DNA of 64,000 nt from the NCBI GenBank assembly GCA_037176705.1, contig CM073905.1, forward strand, positions 28,180,986 through 28,244,985, in the 5' to 3' direction. Each line of letters opens with the position of its first letter. Position 1 is the first letter of the stretch. Shown here piece by piece: positions 1 to 12,272 of the stretch. Below the pieces are notes generated by a model that worked only from the letters and a program-made list of their open reading frames with translations, was not told where the DNA came from and ran no database searches. A program made the translations under genes and the position numbers. The stretch comes from Molossus alvarezi (Eukaryota > Chordata > Mammalia > Chiroptera > Molossidae).

Positions 1-480
1 TAAAATAGGTGACATGGTTGAGTTAATGAGATGTAGGCCTGGAAACTGGCTGGGCCTGGAACTCCGGACTCCGCGTGAAATGTGAGCAGCCGTGGCCTGC
101 CTCTGCTCCTGTCCTTCCTTCATGACCCATTTGGCAGGCTGTCACGGGGACCAGAGACATCTCAGGGTCAGAGCTCTTGCTAAGGGCTTGGCACAGAGGA
201 ACTGTACCGGGAATGGCTGGTTCTCTCCTGGGCAGGCTCAGTGTGGACTTCGCCCTCAGAGCCTGAACACAGACAACACCTGTTCCCTGCTGAGTCCAGA
301 GCCCAGGGGACAAAGATGCCTGAGCAGGCCACAGTGGGTACCAGACCCACAGGAGGAAAATGCTAGTGTCCACTTCCCCTTGCCCGCAGGCCTGGCAGGG
401 GCCTTGGTGTGCACTCCTATTAAAAGAGGTATATTGGAGAAATGGTATTAGACACTATAAATGAAATACCCCATAAACAA

Positions 481-700
481 ATGGATTAGGGATCCAGACA
501 CACTAAGCTTGACTCCTGGCCCGACCACTCCCCAGCTGAGCAAGTCTCCTTGCCTGCGTGCCTCAGTTTCCTCACATGGCAAATGCAGCAGCAATAGTAC
601 TTACTGCACAGGCTTGTCGTTGGGATTGAAAATCGTACATTGATTGTGTTCAACGAGTGCCCAGGGCGTGCACACTCAATGAAGGGACTTTGATCACTTT
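481..700 (+). repeat. MIR-type SINE fragment
   Basis: It contains the recognisable MIR core and tail: a block resembling 'cctcagtttcctca' followed by a short-AT and 'gggattgaaaa' part and 'gtgcccagggcgtgcacactcaatgaa'. It is an old, diverged copy. Confidence 0.6.
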
Positions 701-1462
701 CGTGACTTCATATTATAACTAGTGTCAGTTTCCATGGTCCAGCAAATGTCACACAGGCATCAGCAAGCTGTGTGTGGAAGCTCCCAGGTCCCCCAGAGTT
801 TCCATTGAGTGGGAATACACCTGGCCTGTGCCCCCTGACACCTCTAACTCTCCTCCTGGTTGAGGCCCCTCGTCGGGACCAGGGCTCCCAGTACAGAACC
901 CTCGGGCTGAGCAGTCAGCCCTCTCCCTCGGGGACTGGGTCTCTCTCAGGCCTGTGGGATCAAATTTCCCTCCACAAGGCCACACTGGAGCCTCCCCTAG
1001 GATGGCCATGAGGAGCTGCCCCGAGATGCGGGGCCGGGCTACAGTTGGCCTGAGCCACCTAATCCTGGGCGCTCTGGCCTCCTCGATGGGCCCGCCAAGC
1101 GCAGTCATAAGGCAACTACTCCCCCCCAGGATCTTGCCTGATGTGTCACTGACTCATCCTGCAGAGGCCAACCCCGGGAGGTCGCGCACTCTGCTGGCCC
1201 TGGAATGTGCTCTCTCCTGGACACTTACTGCTGGCTCCCCCAAAGAAATGCATTCTAGACTTCAATAATCATGTAAGGGAGTCAAGATGTCCTCCCCCAG
1301 TGACTATCCTCTTGACCGTGCAGCCCAGGGTCACCCATCCCAACCCTCCCGGGGGCCAGGCAGGTGTCATGACAGGCTACCTGGGGACTGGAAAAACCCT
1401 TCCAAAGGGATGGCCCCAGCCAATGACTTTACACCTCACCTTTCTTTTTCTTTTTAGTTTTT

Positions 1463-1981
1463 GGTTATTCCCCACCCGAGAATATTTTCCCATTGATTTT
1501 TATTTTTATTTATTTATTTATTTTTTATCCTCACCTGAGGACATTTTTCCATTTTTTGTACAGATAGAGTGGGAGGGAGAGAGAGGAAGAGAGAGAGAGA
1601 GAGAAACATCTATGCGAAAGGGACACATCGAGTGGCTGCCACCTGCACGACCAACCAGGGCCGGGGACAAACTGCAGCCGAAGTACATGCCCTTAGCGGG
1701 AACCGAACCCGGGTCTCTCTGGACCGCAGGCAGATGCTCTAACCGCTGAGCCAAACTGGCCAGGGCTCCCATTGATTTTTAGACAGAGTGAAGGGAGAAA
1801 GAGAGAGAGAAAGAAACATCGATGTGAGAGAGACACATTGACTGGTTGCCTCTTGCACGACCCAGACCGGGACCAGGGATGGAACCTAAAACCCAGACAC
1901 ATGCCCTTCACCTGGAATTGAACCTGCCACTCTTCGGTCCACAGGCCAATGCTCTAATTGCTGAGCCAAACTGGCCAGGGC
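1463..1981 (-). mobile_element. Older VES-class SINE, split by a younger VES insertion
   Basis: The minus-strand SINE runs from a diverged tail (CCACCCGAGAATATTTTCC) to its head (AAACTGGCCAGGG). A second SINE at 1503-1766 interrupts it. The 15-base duplicate TCCCATTGATTTTTA at 1488-1502 and 1767-1781 marks the later insertion. Confidence 0.85.
1503..1766 (-). mobile_element. Young VES SINE inserted in an older SINE
   Basis: This is a full-length minus-strand copy with the young-subfamily signature (GCTAAGGGCAT and a CAGTTTGTCC block when read on its own strand). Perfect 15-base target-site duplicates flank it. Confidence 0.9.
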
Positions 1982-2010
1982 TACATCCTCACCTTTCAAA
2001 AATGTCCAAT

Positions 2011-2256
2011 GGCTTTGGCCAGTTTTCTCAGTGGTTAGAGCCTCAGCCTGCGGACCAAAGGGTCTCAGGTTTGATTCCTGATCAAGGGCACGTACCTGGG
2101 CTGCAGATTCGATCCCCAGCGCCAGTCAGGGTTGTGTGGGAGACAACCAGCTGATGTGTTTCTCTCACCTCCATGTTTCTCCTCTCTCCTCCTGCCACCC
2201 CACCCCACCACTCTGTGTAAAAATCAATGAAAAAATATTCTCAGGTGAGGATTAAC
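2011..2256 (+). mobile_element. VES SINE
   Basis: Plus-strand copy from GGCTTTGGCCAG to the tail TCTCAGGTGAGGATTAAC. It is moderately diverged, so it is an older copy than the young subfamily. Confidence 0.85.
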
Positions 2257-2942
2257 AGAAAAATGTACAGTGTCCTTAGATATAAGGTGGATGGATGGGT
2301 GGCTATAGGAATGTTCAGGTACAATAAGATATTAATGGTAGAATTTAGGTGGCAGGCGTATGAATATTCATTGTACAATTCTTTCAACTTTGTTGCATGT
2401 TGAAAATTTTCATATGAAATGTCAGAAAAAAATATAAGGATTTTTTTTCTGCTCATGAAAGTCCTACTTCTTTCTTCTACTTTTCCTCCCCGTCCACTTC
2501 GGTTTTACAGCGACCGTAGTTACAGGTGTAGCTCTTTGTCTTTCCTCCAAGTGGCCCATGGACTTCAGCTGTGAGAGGCCAGGGACCAGTCCCCCCAGTC
2601 CCCCGCTGTGGTCCCAGCTGCTGACACAGAGCTGGACCCCAGGGGGTGCTTACAGATCTGCGGCACGAATGAGTGAGGAGATTGTGAAAAACGTGAACCG
2701 AGAGGCGTCTCTCCGGCCAGGCAGTTTGTCTCCCTCTCACCGTTCAGACGGACCCACACAGTCAAGATGGCAGAGGCTATGGGAAGGGGCCTGGGCCTCG
2801 GTTTCCCTGTCTGAAAATGAAACACTAGAAGACCAGACTCCCCAGGAGCTGCTGTGAGGGGGGGCCATCCTATGTGCAGCGTGAGGGCGCAGAGCTCTGG
2901 CCTTGATCCTTACTGCTACGGGCTGGTTTGCTTTCTTTTTTT

Positions 2943-3701
2943 GTTAATCTTCACCCAAGGATGTTTTTCCCATTGATTTTTAGAGAGAGTGGAAGGGAGG
3001 GAGGGAAGGAGAGAGAAGCATCGATGTGAGAGACATATAGATGGGTTGCCTCCCACATACATGGGCTGTGCGTCGAATCTGCAACCCAAGTATGTGCCCT
3101 TGACCAAGAATTGAGAACCTACACCCAAGATTACTCTATCCTGCAAAGCTGTCATTTAGAATCGATGGCCATATAAAGAGTTTCCCAGACAAGAAAAAGT
3201 TAAAGGAGTTCATCACCACCAAACCGTTATTATATGAAATGATGAAGGGTCTTTTTGAAGAAAAAGATAAAATATATGAACAAACAAAATGGCAATAAAT
3301 ACATATCTATCGACAATTGAATCTACAAACAAAATGAACAGGCAGAACAGAAACATTCTCATAGATACAGAGAACATTTTGTTGGTTGCCGGATGGGAGG
3401 GGGTTGGGAAATAGGGGAAAAAGGTGAAGAGATTAAGAAGTACAAACTCATTGCTAGACAAACTCATTGGGGGTTGGGAAAAAATAAAGCAAAGAACTTA
3501 TATGCATAACCAATGAACACAGACAACAGTGTGGGAAAAGGTGGGAGGGGGGTGGGAGTGGGGAGGAGGGGGGGTCAATGGGGGAAAAACGAGGAACATC
3601 TGTAATACATTCAACAATAAAGATTAAAAAAAAAGAATTAAACCCACGACCCTTTGATGCGCAGGCTGATGCTCTAACCACTGGGCAACACTGGCTAGGG
3701 C
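2943..3701 (-). mobile_element. Older VES SINE split by a LINE insertion
   Basis: The tail and body lie at 2943-3114 and the head at 3642-3701. Together they rebuild one SINE on the minus strand. The break lies in the segment that normally reads 'gcccttgacc..gaattgaaccc'. The interrupting sequence is the LINE end at 3115-3632. Confidence 0.8.
3115..3632 (+). mobile_element. 5'-truncated L1-type LINE 3' end
   Basis: It begins within a segment shared with 19078-19622 (ACCAAGATTACTCTATCCTG), continues through a G-rich 3' UTR, and ends with a run of A after AATAAAGATT. Near-identical duplicates AAGAATTGA and AAGAATTAA flank it at 3106 and 3633. The 5' truncation, A-tail and duplicates are the marks of target-primed reverse transcription. 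The insertion is younger than the SINE it broke. Confidence 0.75.
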
Positions 3702-4246
3702 TGAGCTGATTTTCAAGTAAAGCCCTCCAACAGAGAAGACATGGAACCAGGGCTTGGGAACAGCTCACCATTCACCACGCACGGCTGGTTTCTTAGCTTT
3801 CCCCCAAAATTCAGGTCACTCAACATGCATTTTTGAGATGCAGAAAAATGTTACTTGGCTTTCTTGGTTCTGAAAACAGCTCTCTGCAGTTCTGAGTGGC
3901 CCTGCACCGGTGGCAGGGAGAAAGGCCTTTTGTTTTCCTGACTGTGCTGCTTGGGTCACGAGGCCACCGTGGTCAGCAGGAGCTGGCCTGACAGCAGCTG
4001 TTATTATGTGTGTGGCCACCATAGAGGGACAGAGCTTCTGCTCAACTGTGGGGAGGGATTGTGGGAACTAACGGGTACTTTGGAACTGGGAGTGGAGCAG
4101 AAGCAGGGAGGGGTGCCGGGGGGGGGGGCAGAATTCACCTCCACGCTTGACCCAGACACCGGCGGGAAAGGCACCTGTCCGTACACATAAACGTGCAGGC
4201 TGAGGTCAGTCCGGGAGCAGCTATGCACGCCACTTGCGATCAGGGA

Positions 4247-4345
4247 GAAGCAGCGCAGTGCTCTACAGTCGGCCGCTCCTGGATTCGAATCTCAACTCTG
4301 ATGTGACTTTGGACAAGTGACTTAACTGCACCGGGCTCTGGTCCC
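4247..4345 (+). repeat. MIR-type SINE fragment
   Basis: The core matches the MIR pattern: a short head, then 'ctggattcgaatctcaactctg', then 'gtgactttggacaagtgacttaac'. The remainder to about 4530 may hold further MIR/L2 remnants. Confidence 0.55.
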
Positions 4346-5624
4346 TCCCTCTCCACAGCCCAGAGGTGTTGTGCAAACAGGAAGTGCTCTGGGTGCAGCT
4401 GGGCTGAAGCCTGTTTCAACGTGACCTACCAGAGGTTCTGGTCCTATTTGTCTTTGGTGCAGTCCAAAGCCACCGGGCTCGGAAAAGCCAAGTGACCTGC
4501 CCAGGGTCACACAGTGAGAGCCAAGGCTGGTTCCACGGCTCCCCTGCCTTTCTTTCCGGAATGTTTCCATCCGTTTGTGTGAGTTCAACAAAAACAGGGG
4601 GACTCTGACGGTAAAGACGGGTGACTTTAATACCCGAGCACACGGCGGTCTCTCTAAAACTCGAGCTGGCCTCGGCTGCAGACAGAGCGGGACAGTTCCC
4701 AGCAGGCTGTCTGGCCTTCCCTTTACCACAGAATGCAGCTCTGCCCCAACACTACCTTTCTTGTTTTACCAGTTTTATAGTTTCCCCAAACTTGTTTTTT
4801 TATTGTCAGCAAAACAGACTCTTTAAAATGCCACCCAGAACCTGCCAGGACAAAGGGACAGGGGTGGGGCTGGGGGGTTTTCTAGTTCTTCATCTTTCCT
4901 CCAGGAAGAAAGGAAGATGTGTCAAAAACAGACAAAGTAAAAACCAAAAACAAAAGAAAAAGCAGATACAATCCTACCATCTTCATAGCACCAACTCTCA
5001 GAGGCACAGAACCTCAATATGGCCACACCTAGTTTATGTTTAAATGGCCCCTTCTGTTTAGTATAGAAGGTTTTTCTAAGCCATGCTACTCCACCCAGAA
5101 GACATGAGAAAAAGATCAATAAATCTCATTACAAAACCCAGAAACCTATATGGGGAAGTCCCAGCACCAGTCAAAGCCAAACCACTCACTGATGGGGGGT
5201 GGGGCTGATCTGTGTAACAAATATCACAGACTAAAATCCACCACCCCTAATACCGTAAAGAGCTCTAAAATCAGTAAGATAAAAACAACCCTATACAAAA
5301 AAATAGGCAATGTGCAGAAGGAATGAAGACACTTGATCTCAATACTAAAAAGAAAATTAAAACTTCGGAAATGTTTCCCATCTACCAAAGTTTATGAATG
5401 CACCAACCTTCCCTAGTACAACCTTTCTGGATGAAACTCATCAGACTGGAACAAAAATGTCCCTGTTTAGTACAGCAAACCATTTAGGGCTGTCATCAAA
5501 ACCATGAATGATAATGACCCGGCGATGTCACAAGCCCCCTCAACCCTTCACTAAATGGCTTTACACGGCATGTCTTCAGGTTTTTAGTAAAGCTTTACGT
5601 AATTTTTAAAAAAACTCCTCCTTA

Positions 5625-5850
5625 GCCCGGCTGGTGTGTCTTAGTGGTTGGGTGTCAGTCTATGCACCAAGAGGTCGCCAGTTCGATTCCAGGTCAGGGC
5701 ACATGCCCAAGTCGTGGGCCAAATACCTGGTGGGGGGCATGCAGGAGGCAGTCGATCAATGTTCTCTCACATGGATGTTTCTATCTCTCCCTCTCCCTTC
5801 CTCTCTCTAAAATCAATAAAGAAAAAAAAATTTTTTAATAAAAAAAATAA
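5625..5850 (+). mobile_element. VES SINE (variant head: GCCCGGCTGGTGTG)
   Basis: Plus-strand copy of the subfamily whose head reads '..caccaagaggtcgccagttcgattcc'. The tail is an AATAAAGAAAAA run. Imperfect duplicates of AACTCCTTAG lie on both sides. Confidence 0.85.
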
Positions 5851-6726
5851 AAACTCCTTAGAATTGTGCTCTTGAAACGTCTATGACCCTATTAACCAGT
5901 GTCACCTCAGTAAATTTAATAAGAGTAAATAAATAAAATAAAAACTCCTGCTTGAATTCTGCTAGATGCTTGGAAAACAACTAGCCGACTGTGTCAGCAT
6001 CACCGCAAAACAAAAGGAGACAGACACCAAGCAAGCATTTTGTGCATGACCTCTGTGACAGTTCTGGCTGGACAAGGGACACCTAGCACTTCCTGCCAGT
6101 TTAGATTGGCAAGATTGCCCGGAAAGCAGAATTGCCCGCGAGCCAGCAGTCACCGCATGCCACACAGAAGCGTTCATTTCCCCTTTTTCTGGCTTCGGCA
6201 TAGTTGGAAAGCACTGGCCGTCATGCTCTGAGCTAGACCACAACTCATTATCTGGAAATTCCGTCTGAGCTGCCCCCCAGCACCTGCCTCCTCAGACAAC
6301 TGTCTCCTACAACAGGTGATGCTCCTGACACTGGGCAACTAATTAGGTGACTTCATCACCGACCCTCTCATTTCATTGCAGGGAACAGTTTTCATTCTGG
6401 AACAAAAAGCATTGTTTTTAACATGCACGGCTCCACTTTCAGCCTGTGTGATTCAGGATGGGAACACCTAACCCGACCCATACATTCTCATTCCAAAATG
6501 GAAGACCACAGGATGCCTGTGTCACAGTGCCAGGAGCTTGGTTTGGGGAGGTTCCATTTCAAATTCAATTTTTCTTTTTCATATAGCTGGATAATAAGGT
6601 TACATTGTTAGACACATGGGGGCAGATTATCTTTAAGTCCTGAGTTACAGGGATCATAATGGGAGGCACTCAAATTACAGTTCATGGAGATGAATCATTT
6701 ATTATCTGCGCATATATGGAGGTGCT

Positions 6727-6768
6727 GTGTGTGTGTGTGTGTGTGCACGCACGCACATGCACACATCA
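6727..6768. repeat. (TG)n tract followed by a CA-rich complement
   Basis: A run of about nine TG units passes straight into GCACGCACGCACATGCACACA. The whole is an alternating purine-pyrimidine tract, and the two halves can pair with each other. Confidence 0.85.
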
Positions 6769-6994
6769 TGGCTGAGTTTGCAATAAGGCCTATTTTGAAG
6801 GGTAAGAGCCCTGAGAATGCCCACCTTCCTAAAATAAATTCGTCCTCTAAATGCTACTATCTAAAGAGAAAATAATGTTCACAAAACAATCCAAAGTGTT
6901 GCTTTTAAATCGCCCAGTGACACGCAAACTCTCTCTGTCCACAGTTGCCCCCTTCGGCAAAGACCAGCCTTGAATTGGGAACACAGTGGGAAAA

Positions 6995-7172
6995 TGATTT
7001 CTCTTGTTGTGGCCTGGGAGAAATTAACCTCTCTGAGCCCCACTGTCCTCATATGTAAAAAGAGGCTAAACATGGACCCCACCTCACAATGTTGCTGTGA
7101 GGCTTAAGTGAGATTCTATAAATAAAGGGCTAAGCAGTTTCTGGCACCTAGTAAGTGCTCAATTAAAAAAAA
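6995..7172 (+). repeat. MIR-type SINE
   Basis: It has the 3' half of MIR: 'aacctctctgagcccc', 'gttgctgtgaggcttaa', and the terminal 'ggcacctagtaagtgctcaat'. The order matches the consensus. Confidence 0.7.
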
Positions 7173-7222
7173 AAAAGGTATTCTTTATGCTTATTACTAT
7201 TATTATAAATTACATCATCATG

Positions 7223-7349
7223 TTTTTGTTGTTGTTAATCCTCACCCGAGGGTATTTTTCCATTGATTTGTAGATAGAATGGAAGGGAGGGAGGGAGGGA
7301 GGGGGGAGAGGGGGAGGGGGGAGGGGAGAGAGCCCAACTGGCCAGGGCT
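7223..7349 (-). mobile_element. VES SINE with internal deletion
   Basis: A normal tail (TCCTCACCCGAGGG) is followed by a G/A-rich tract that jumps directly to the head end AACTGGCCAGGGCT. About 110 bases of the body are missing. Short duplicates resembling ATCATCAT flank it. Confidence 0.75.
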
Positions 7350-7849
7350 ATATCATCATTTTCATCTTTCTCAACAGATAAAGCTTTTCTTTAGAGAGGG
7401 AATCTAGAAAAGAATGATCCCACTGATCAAGAAATCAAGGAAAAAAGAGTGGAAGGGAGAGGAAGTGGTAGCTATAGGTTGATTGGTACGAATAAAATTA
7501 GCAGGAATTCTCCAGTCACAAGATGATGACTTCAAGTGTATTCTAGGCACCAGGAAAGAGATCTCAGGAAGGAGTGAAACAAGGAACTTGGGGAAACAGC
7601 AATGCAGAAAATGAATCATTTCTCGATATGGGGAAGCAAGAGTTGGCTGCCTAACTGCAGAGGTCAAAAGCAGGTTTTTATAGGACCCTGGAGAGGGCTG
7701 ATCCACTCCAATCAATGGCTTTTAAAAGCTCGGATACTGTTAACACTATAACAACTTAAAAAAAAAAAAGAGGCCTGGATACAAGTAACACTGGAAGAAT
7801 GTAACAAAATAAGTTAACATCCACTCAGGCTATTTTAAAAGTGAAACAA

Positions 7850-8096
7850 GCTTGGCTGGTTTTGCTCAGTGGTTAGAGGGTCAGCCTGTGGACCAAAGGG
7901 TTGTGGGTTCAATTCTGGTCAAAGGCAAGTACCTGGTTTGCAGGTTCAATCCTTGGCCCTGGTTGGGCTCATGTAGGGGGCAACCAACCGATGTGTGTCT
8001 CTCTCACATCAATGTTTCTCTTTCTCCCTCCCTCCTTCTACTCTCTCTAAAAATCAGTGGAAAAAATATCCTTGGGAAGGATTAACAACAACAAAA
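7850..8096 (+). mobile_element. VES SINE
   Basis: Full-length plus-strand copy. The duplicate AAAAGTGAAACAA occurs at both ends, so this is a clean retroposition event. Confidence 0.88.
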
Positions 8097-8279
8097 AAGT
8101 GAAACAATGAAACCCAAAACTAGATAGAACTTAACATTTCCATTCTAATAAGCCACTGAAATAAGCACACTGTGACAGATGGGAATTTCCCATCCTTTTT
8201 CCTCCCCCATAAACAGCATGGAAAGGCCTTTTCTGTCTGGGAAGAAGAATTCCAACATCTTTGAGTGTGCTGGCCTCCC

Positions 8280-8480
8280 TGGTTGCAGAGCCAGCCTGCT
8301 TCAAAGCCCACGGGCCACTTTCTAGCTGCATGACCTGATCAAATCCCTTCACCACTCTGAACCTCAGTTTCTTCATCTATAGAATGGTGCTAATTCCTTC
8401 TCATTCATAAGGTCATTATAACGATTAGAAAGTTGATATCTGCTGGTTCAATGCTTGATACATGGGAACCACTCAAACCA
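8280..8480 (+). repeat. MIR-type SINE
   Basis: It shows the MIR order: 'tagctgcatgacc', 'cctcagtttcttcatctatagaatggtg' (split here in the middle), 'ataacgattagaaagt' and a diverged end. Diverged but clear. Confidence 0.65.
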
Positions 8481-10224
8481 GGGATTACGCAAGCTCCAAT
8501 GGGGTCACGCATTATATTTCACAAAGCCCTTTGGTATACGTTCTTTCCATTCTCTTTCAGTTTGACACTGGTTGGGCACCTGCCAGGCTCACCGCTGTGC
8601 CCTGAAAGGGCTCGACTTCTGCCTCAAAGGGATTCACATGGGGCACTGTTGCTCTGAGCAGCTATGTGCAGTGGACACCACACAGGAAAGGAATAGAGGC
8701 AAGAGGCTAGATGAGCCAGCAAGTGACAGAACGGGTGCTGGGGTCTTTTCCCTCCTGCTTCTCCATCTATTCTCTCCAGAAGCAGAAGCCAGACCTCAGG
8801 ACAAGACTTTTCTCAACAGGGAGGATCAAGGGGATCTATCTCATCACCATCTTTGGGGGTCTGAAGAGGCAGGTGCCATCATCGGTCTGTACTCTTGCAC
8901 TGGCCTGTGGATATTATAAATAAGGGTGCTGGAGCAGATCTCAGACTTCAGCAGCCAGGGAGCTCAGCTGGCAGTGGGTCACTAAGACCAGGAGGCAACT
9001 TCTTGGAAGACCCTTTTTCCCAAGGGCTGTGTGGCAAGAGGGGCAGTTTCTACAGGCCTGAGGCCATCTGTCCTACCTGTGCAAAAATGGAGTGACTCTG
9101 GGCATTGAGCACCACAGTCATTTTGGGAGATCACCTCCCTCAGCTCTCCTGGGAGGCTCTGTTTTGCAGAAGGCGCAGAGAAGGACAGAACTTGCGTGTG
9201 GACACACAGCTTTAGCACCACAGACCCAGGACTCCAGCTCAGGCTCTCTCCGCTTTATTCCAACACCCATGTCTTTTTTCGTCTGTCTACACTAAGTGTT
9301 CCGAGCATGGACTGCAGCGGGCAACAGACCCAGGTTCAAAGTGACTTCTCCCCACTGAGACCTCGAAACATTCCACTCGTGGGCTGTTACGCAGACGAAC
9401 AGGCTAACACAGTGGGACCGGTAGCAGCCCTCTCATCAGCTGTTACTCAGATCTTGCACAGGCCCCATGAGATCATGAACATGAAGCACCACGTGGCACC
9501 ACGTGAAGCAGGTGCTCCTACAGGCTAATGAAGCCTCACTTACTACTTGCAAATGCACCTCCAACTGATGACGGGAGTCTGCAGGAGGTTTCAATTGCAG
9601 AAAGTGTATATTGGGCTTCTTTGCCCCTCAGGACACTGTTTCTTCCTAGAAGTGTCCCTCCGGGTCTACGGACTCCAGCTCTCAACAAACACCCAACCAA
9701 AACAATAACTGACCTACTATAGAGAGAGGGTTGATACAGTTTCTTGTTTCTCTTTCTTAGGATATCCTATACAAAATAAAAATAAACATGTATTTGTATA
9801 AACTTAAAAACAAAAACATTGCACAGATGTAACTGGTGGTCCCGCGTCCCGGATGGCACATGTTGAAATGGGGAAAACAACTTCTCTTGAGCAAAGGGAA
9901 CCTCTTACTCACAGACCAAGGGTGTTGCTGGGGCTGGTTCCCAGGAGGCTAATGCAATGTCCCAATTAAAGGAAAAGCTGACCTGTCTGGGGCCTGCCCA
10001 CGGATGACTTCCACACCCCAGTTATTCACAATTGCATTCAAATAAGCAGGAGTTACAGGCCCGGCTTGGCAGGCCAATTATGAAGCACACACCTCAGAGG
10101 AAACCTGCATATCTGGTCTGTGCTCTCAGCACAAGTCCAGTTGCCAAGTGGGCCGGCTCCACTAGGGGTCTCCTCTTCCACCAGACATGAAGCCAGGGCA
10201 GCAGGCAGGCACATGGGCGAAAGC

Positions 10225-10360
10225 CCTCAGAAGGAGTCCAGAGGTCTGAGGTCTAGTCTGGCTGTATGTTCACTCACTGGCTGTGTGACCCTGGGAAAGT
10301 CACCTAACTTCTCTAGCCTCTGTTTCTTGGCTGTAAAACAGAAGGTGATTCTGTGCTTCT
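10225..10360 (+). repeat. MIR-type SINE
   Basis: It contains 'ggctgtgtgaccctggg', 'agtcacctaacttctct' and 'cctctgtttcttggctgtaaaa', the conserved central part of MIR. Confidence 0.7.
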
Positions 10361-10539
10361 GGGCTGCTATTGGTCCCCCAAAAAAGAGCAAGCTCTGAAC
10401 CAAAGTGACAGAATACCACTCTTTTGGGGGTTATTCTAGGACTAATTGAGTGCCAGATACCTGTAAGGCCCAATTCAATGGACATCCACTTAATTAAGCT
10501 AAGAAGCCTAAAAGAAGAAAAATCAAGAACTGAGAGGTG

Positions 10540-10743
10540 CCCTGGCTGGATAGCTCAGCTGATTAGAGTATTATCCCAATACATCAAGGTTGTGGTTCAA
10601 TCCCCAGTCAAGTCACATATGAGAGTCAACCAATGAATGCATAAATAAGTGGAACAGCAGGTTGATGTTTCTCTCTGTCTCTTTCTCTCTCTCTCTCCTC
10701 CATCTTCTCCAAAATAAATTTAAAAATTAAATGGAAAAAAAAA
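10540..10743 (+). mobile_element. tRNA-headed bat SINE, a different subfamily
   Basis: The head reads CCCTGGCTGGATAGCTCAG, and the middle has 'ccaatgaatgcataaataagtgg', which the other copies lack. Perfect 15-base duplicates AAGAACTGAGAGGTG flank it at 10525 and 10744. A fragment of the same subfamily lies at 23507-23588. Confidence 0.88.
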
Positions 10744-11829
10744 AAGAACTGAGAGGTGAAAAATATTACCTTCAGCTCCTGCATCTTTGATTTCTCCCTA
10801 AACAGTGAGAGCTAACAGGTATCATCTCATGCATCAACTCTAACTGACCCAGAGTGGTCATGTTAAGAAAGACACTGAGGCTGTATCTAGACTTGAAAAG
10901 GGAAACAGTATCATGATTGATTAATTATGTCTGCCACGGGTACAGGATGTGAATTATGTATTGTAATTTGATCATGTATTATAATTTAGAAAGAAAGAGA
11001 AAAGCAAAAACACTTTTTGAAAGAACCTAGAAAAAATGGGAATGGAACCAAAAGCATTCACTTGGCAAAACGGGCACTGAAATAACTCCAAGTCTCAGAA
11101 CGTGACGGGTTCTAAGGGAGTCTCTGAGAGTCTGGGAAGACTTTCTGGATGAGGTAATTGCTATGCTGGTTCCTTAAGGATAAGGGGACCCAGCCAGGCT
11201 AAAGAAAGGTAGCGGGCTGGAGACACGCGGTGCACCAGACTGACACGGGTAAGGCTCCAGAGGCAAGTGATGGCCTGGTACCATTTGTGGGGCTTCAGAA
11301 AGGCTGCAAAACCAATTTTAAGTTGGGGTAATAGGGAGGCACTGAGGCTTCTAGGCAGGGAGTGACAAAACTAAGTGATCTAACTCTCTCCCTCCCTCTC
11401 TCTTCCCCCCTCCCTCTGCCCTCTGATTGTTAATGCTCTAGAACAGCTGGAAAACTGACCTAAAAGATGAGAGAGCAAGCCTCACAGAAGTCAGCTGCAA
11501 GCTGATCAGTCAGAGAAGAGATCCGATTACGGGGTCAAGGTGGAGAGAGATGAACAAAGGGCTGGCCTCTAAGTGGACACAGAAAAACCTGCACAACTCG
11601 AGCAATTCAGGCCAGAGCGATAGAGGAAGGGCTAGCCCAAGATGTGGGTGCTCTAAGTCACATCTGACCTGCGTCCAAAGAACCAGCATTCATCCAGCCC
11701 AACCAACACTATCACAAACTGTATCTGATGAAGTTTTAAGAAATATGGCTGCTCTAGGGATGTCACTTCTAAATATTAGAAATAACAAAAGAAGTAGGAA
11801 AAATAAATAAATACAAGGATGTTCAGTTG

Positions 11830-12080
11830 TTTACTAGAGCACAAAAAATGAGGAGTAATGTGAAATGTCGAACAGCAGGGGGCTGGTTCAGTGAATTATG
11901 GCCACAAAGAATGGAATTCTAAGCAGCTATGAAAAAAGATGACTGACGTGGAAAGACAGTCATGCTGTATCGTTAGGTGGAAAAAGCAGCTTATACATTC
12001 TCCCCTGAGAGTGATAAAAATGAGTCTGGAAAGAAAACACTTTGAAATGTCAGCAGAAATTTTCTCTTTACAAAACCTTA
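11830..12080 (+). repeat. Old L1/HAL1-type LINE fragment
   Basis: It resembles the 3' part of old L1 elements: 'ctggttcagtgaattatggcc', 'aatggaattctaagcagctatg', 'aggtggaaaaagcagc'. No polyA or duplicates are visible. Confidence 0.55.
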
Positions 12081-12081
12081 A

Positions 12082-12160
12082 CGCAAAAGGGCTGAGAAGA
12101 TTAAGTGAACTACTCCACCTAAAATACTTAGCATATAGTAAGTGCTCAATAAATGATAGA
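12082..12160 (+). repeat. MIR 3' end fragment
   Basis: It has 'gaagattaagtgaactac' followed by 'acttagcatatagtaagtg' and 'ctcaataaatg', the terminal MIR segment. Confidence 0.6.
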
Positions 12161-12272
12161 GAGATTTCTATTTATCATTTCTCTTTGCTCAATTTTCCTT
12201 CAAGAAACAGATCTTCCTTGAAAAATTAAATATTTTTTAAAAACACAGCTTTCAGCCCATTGCCATATTTAT

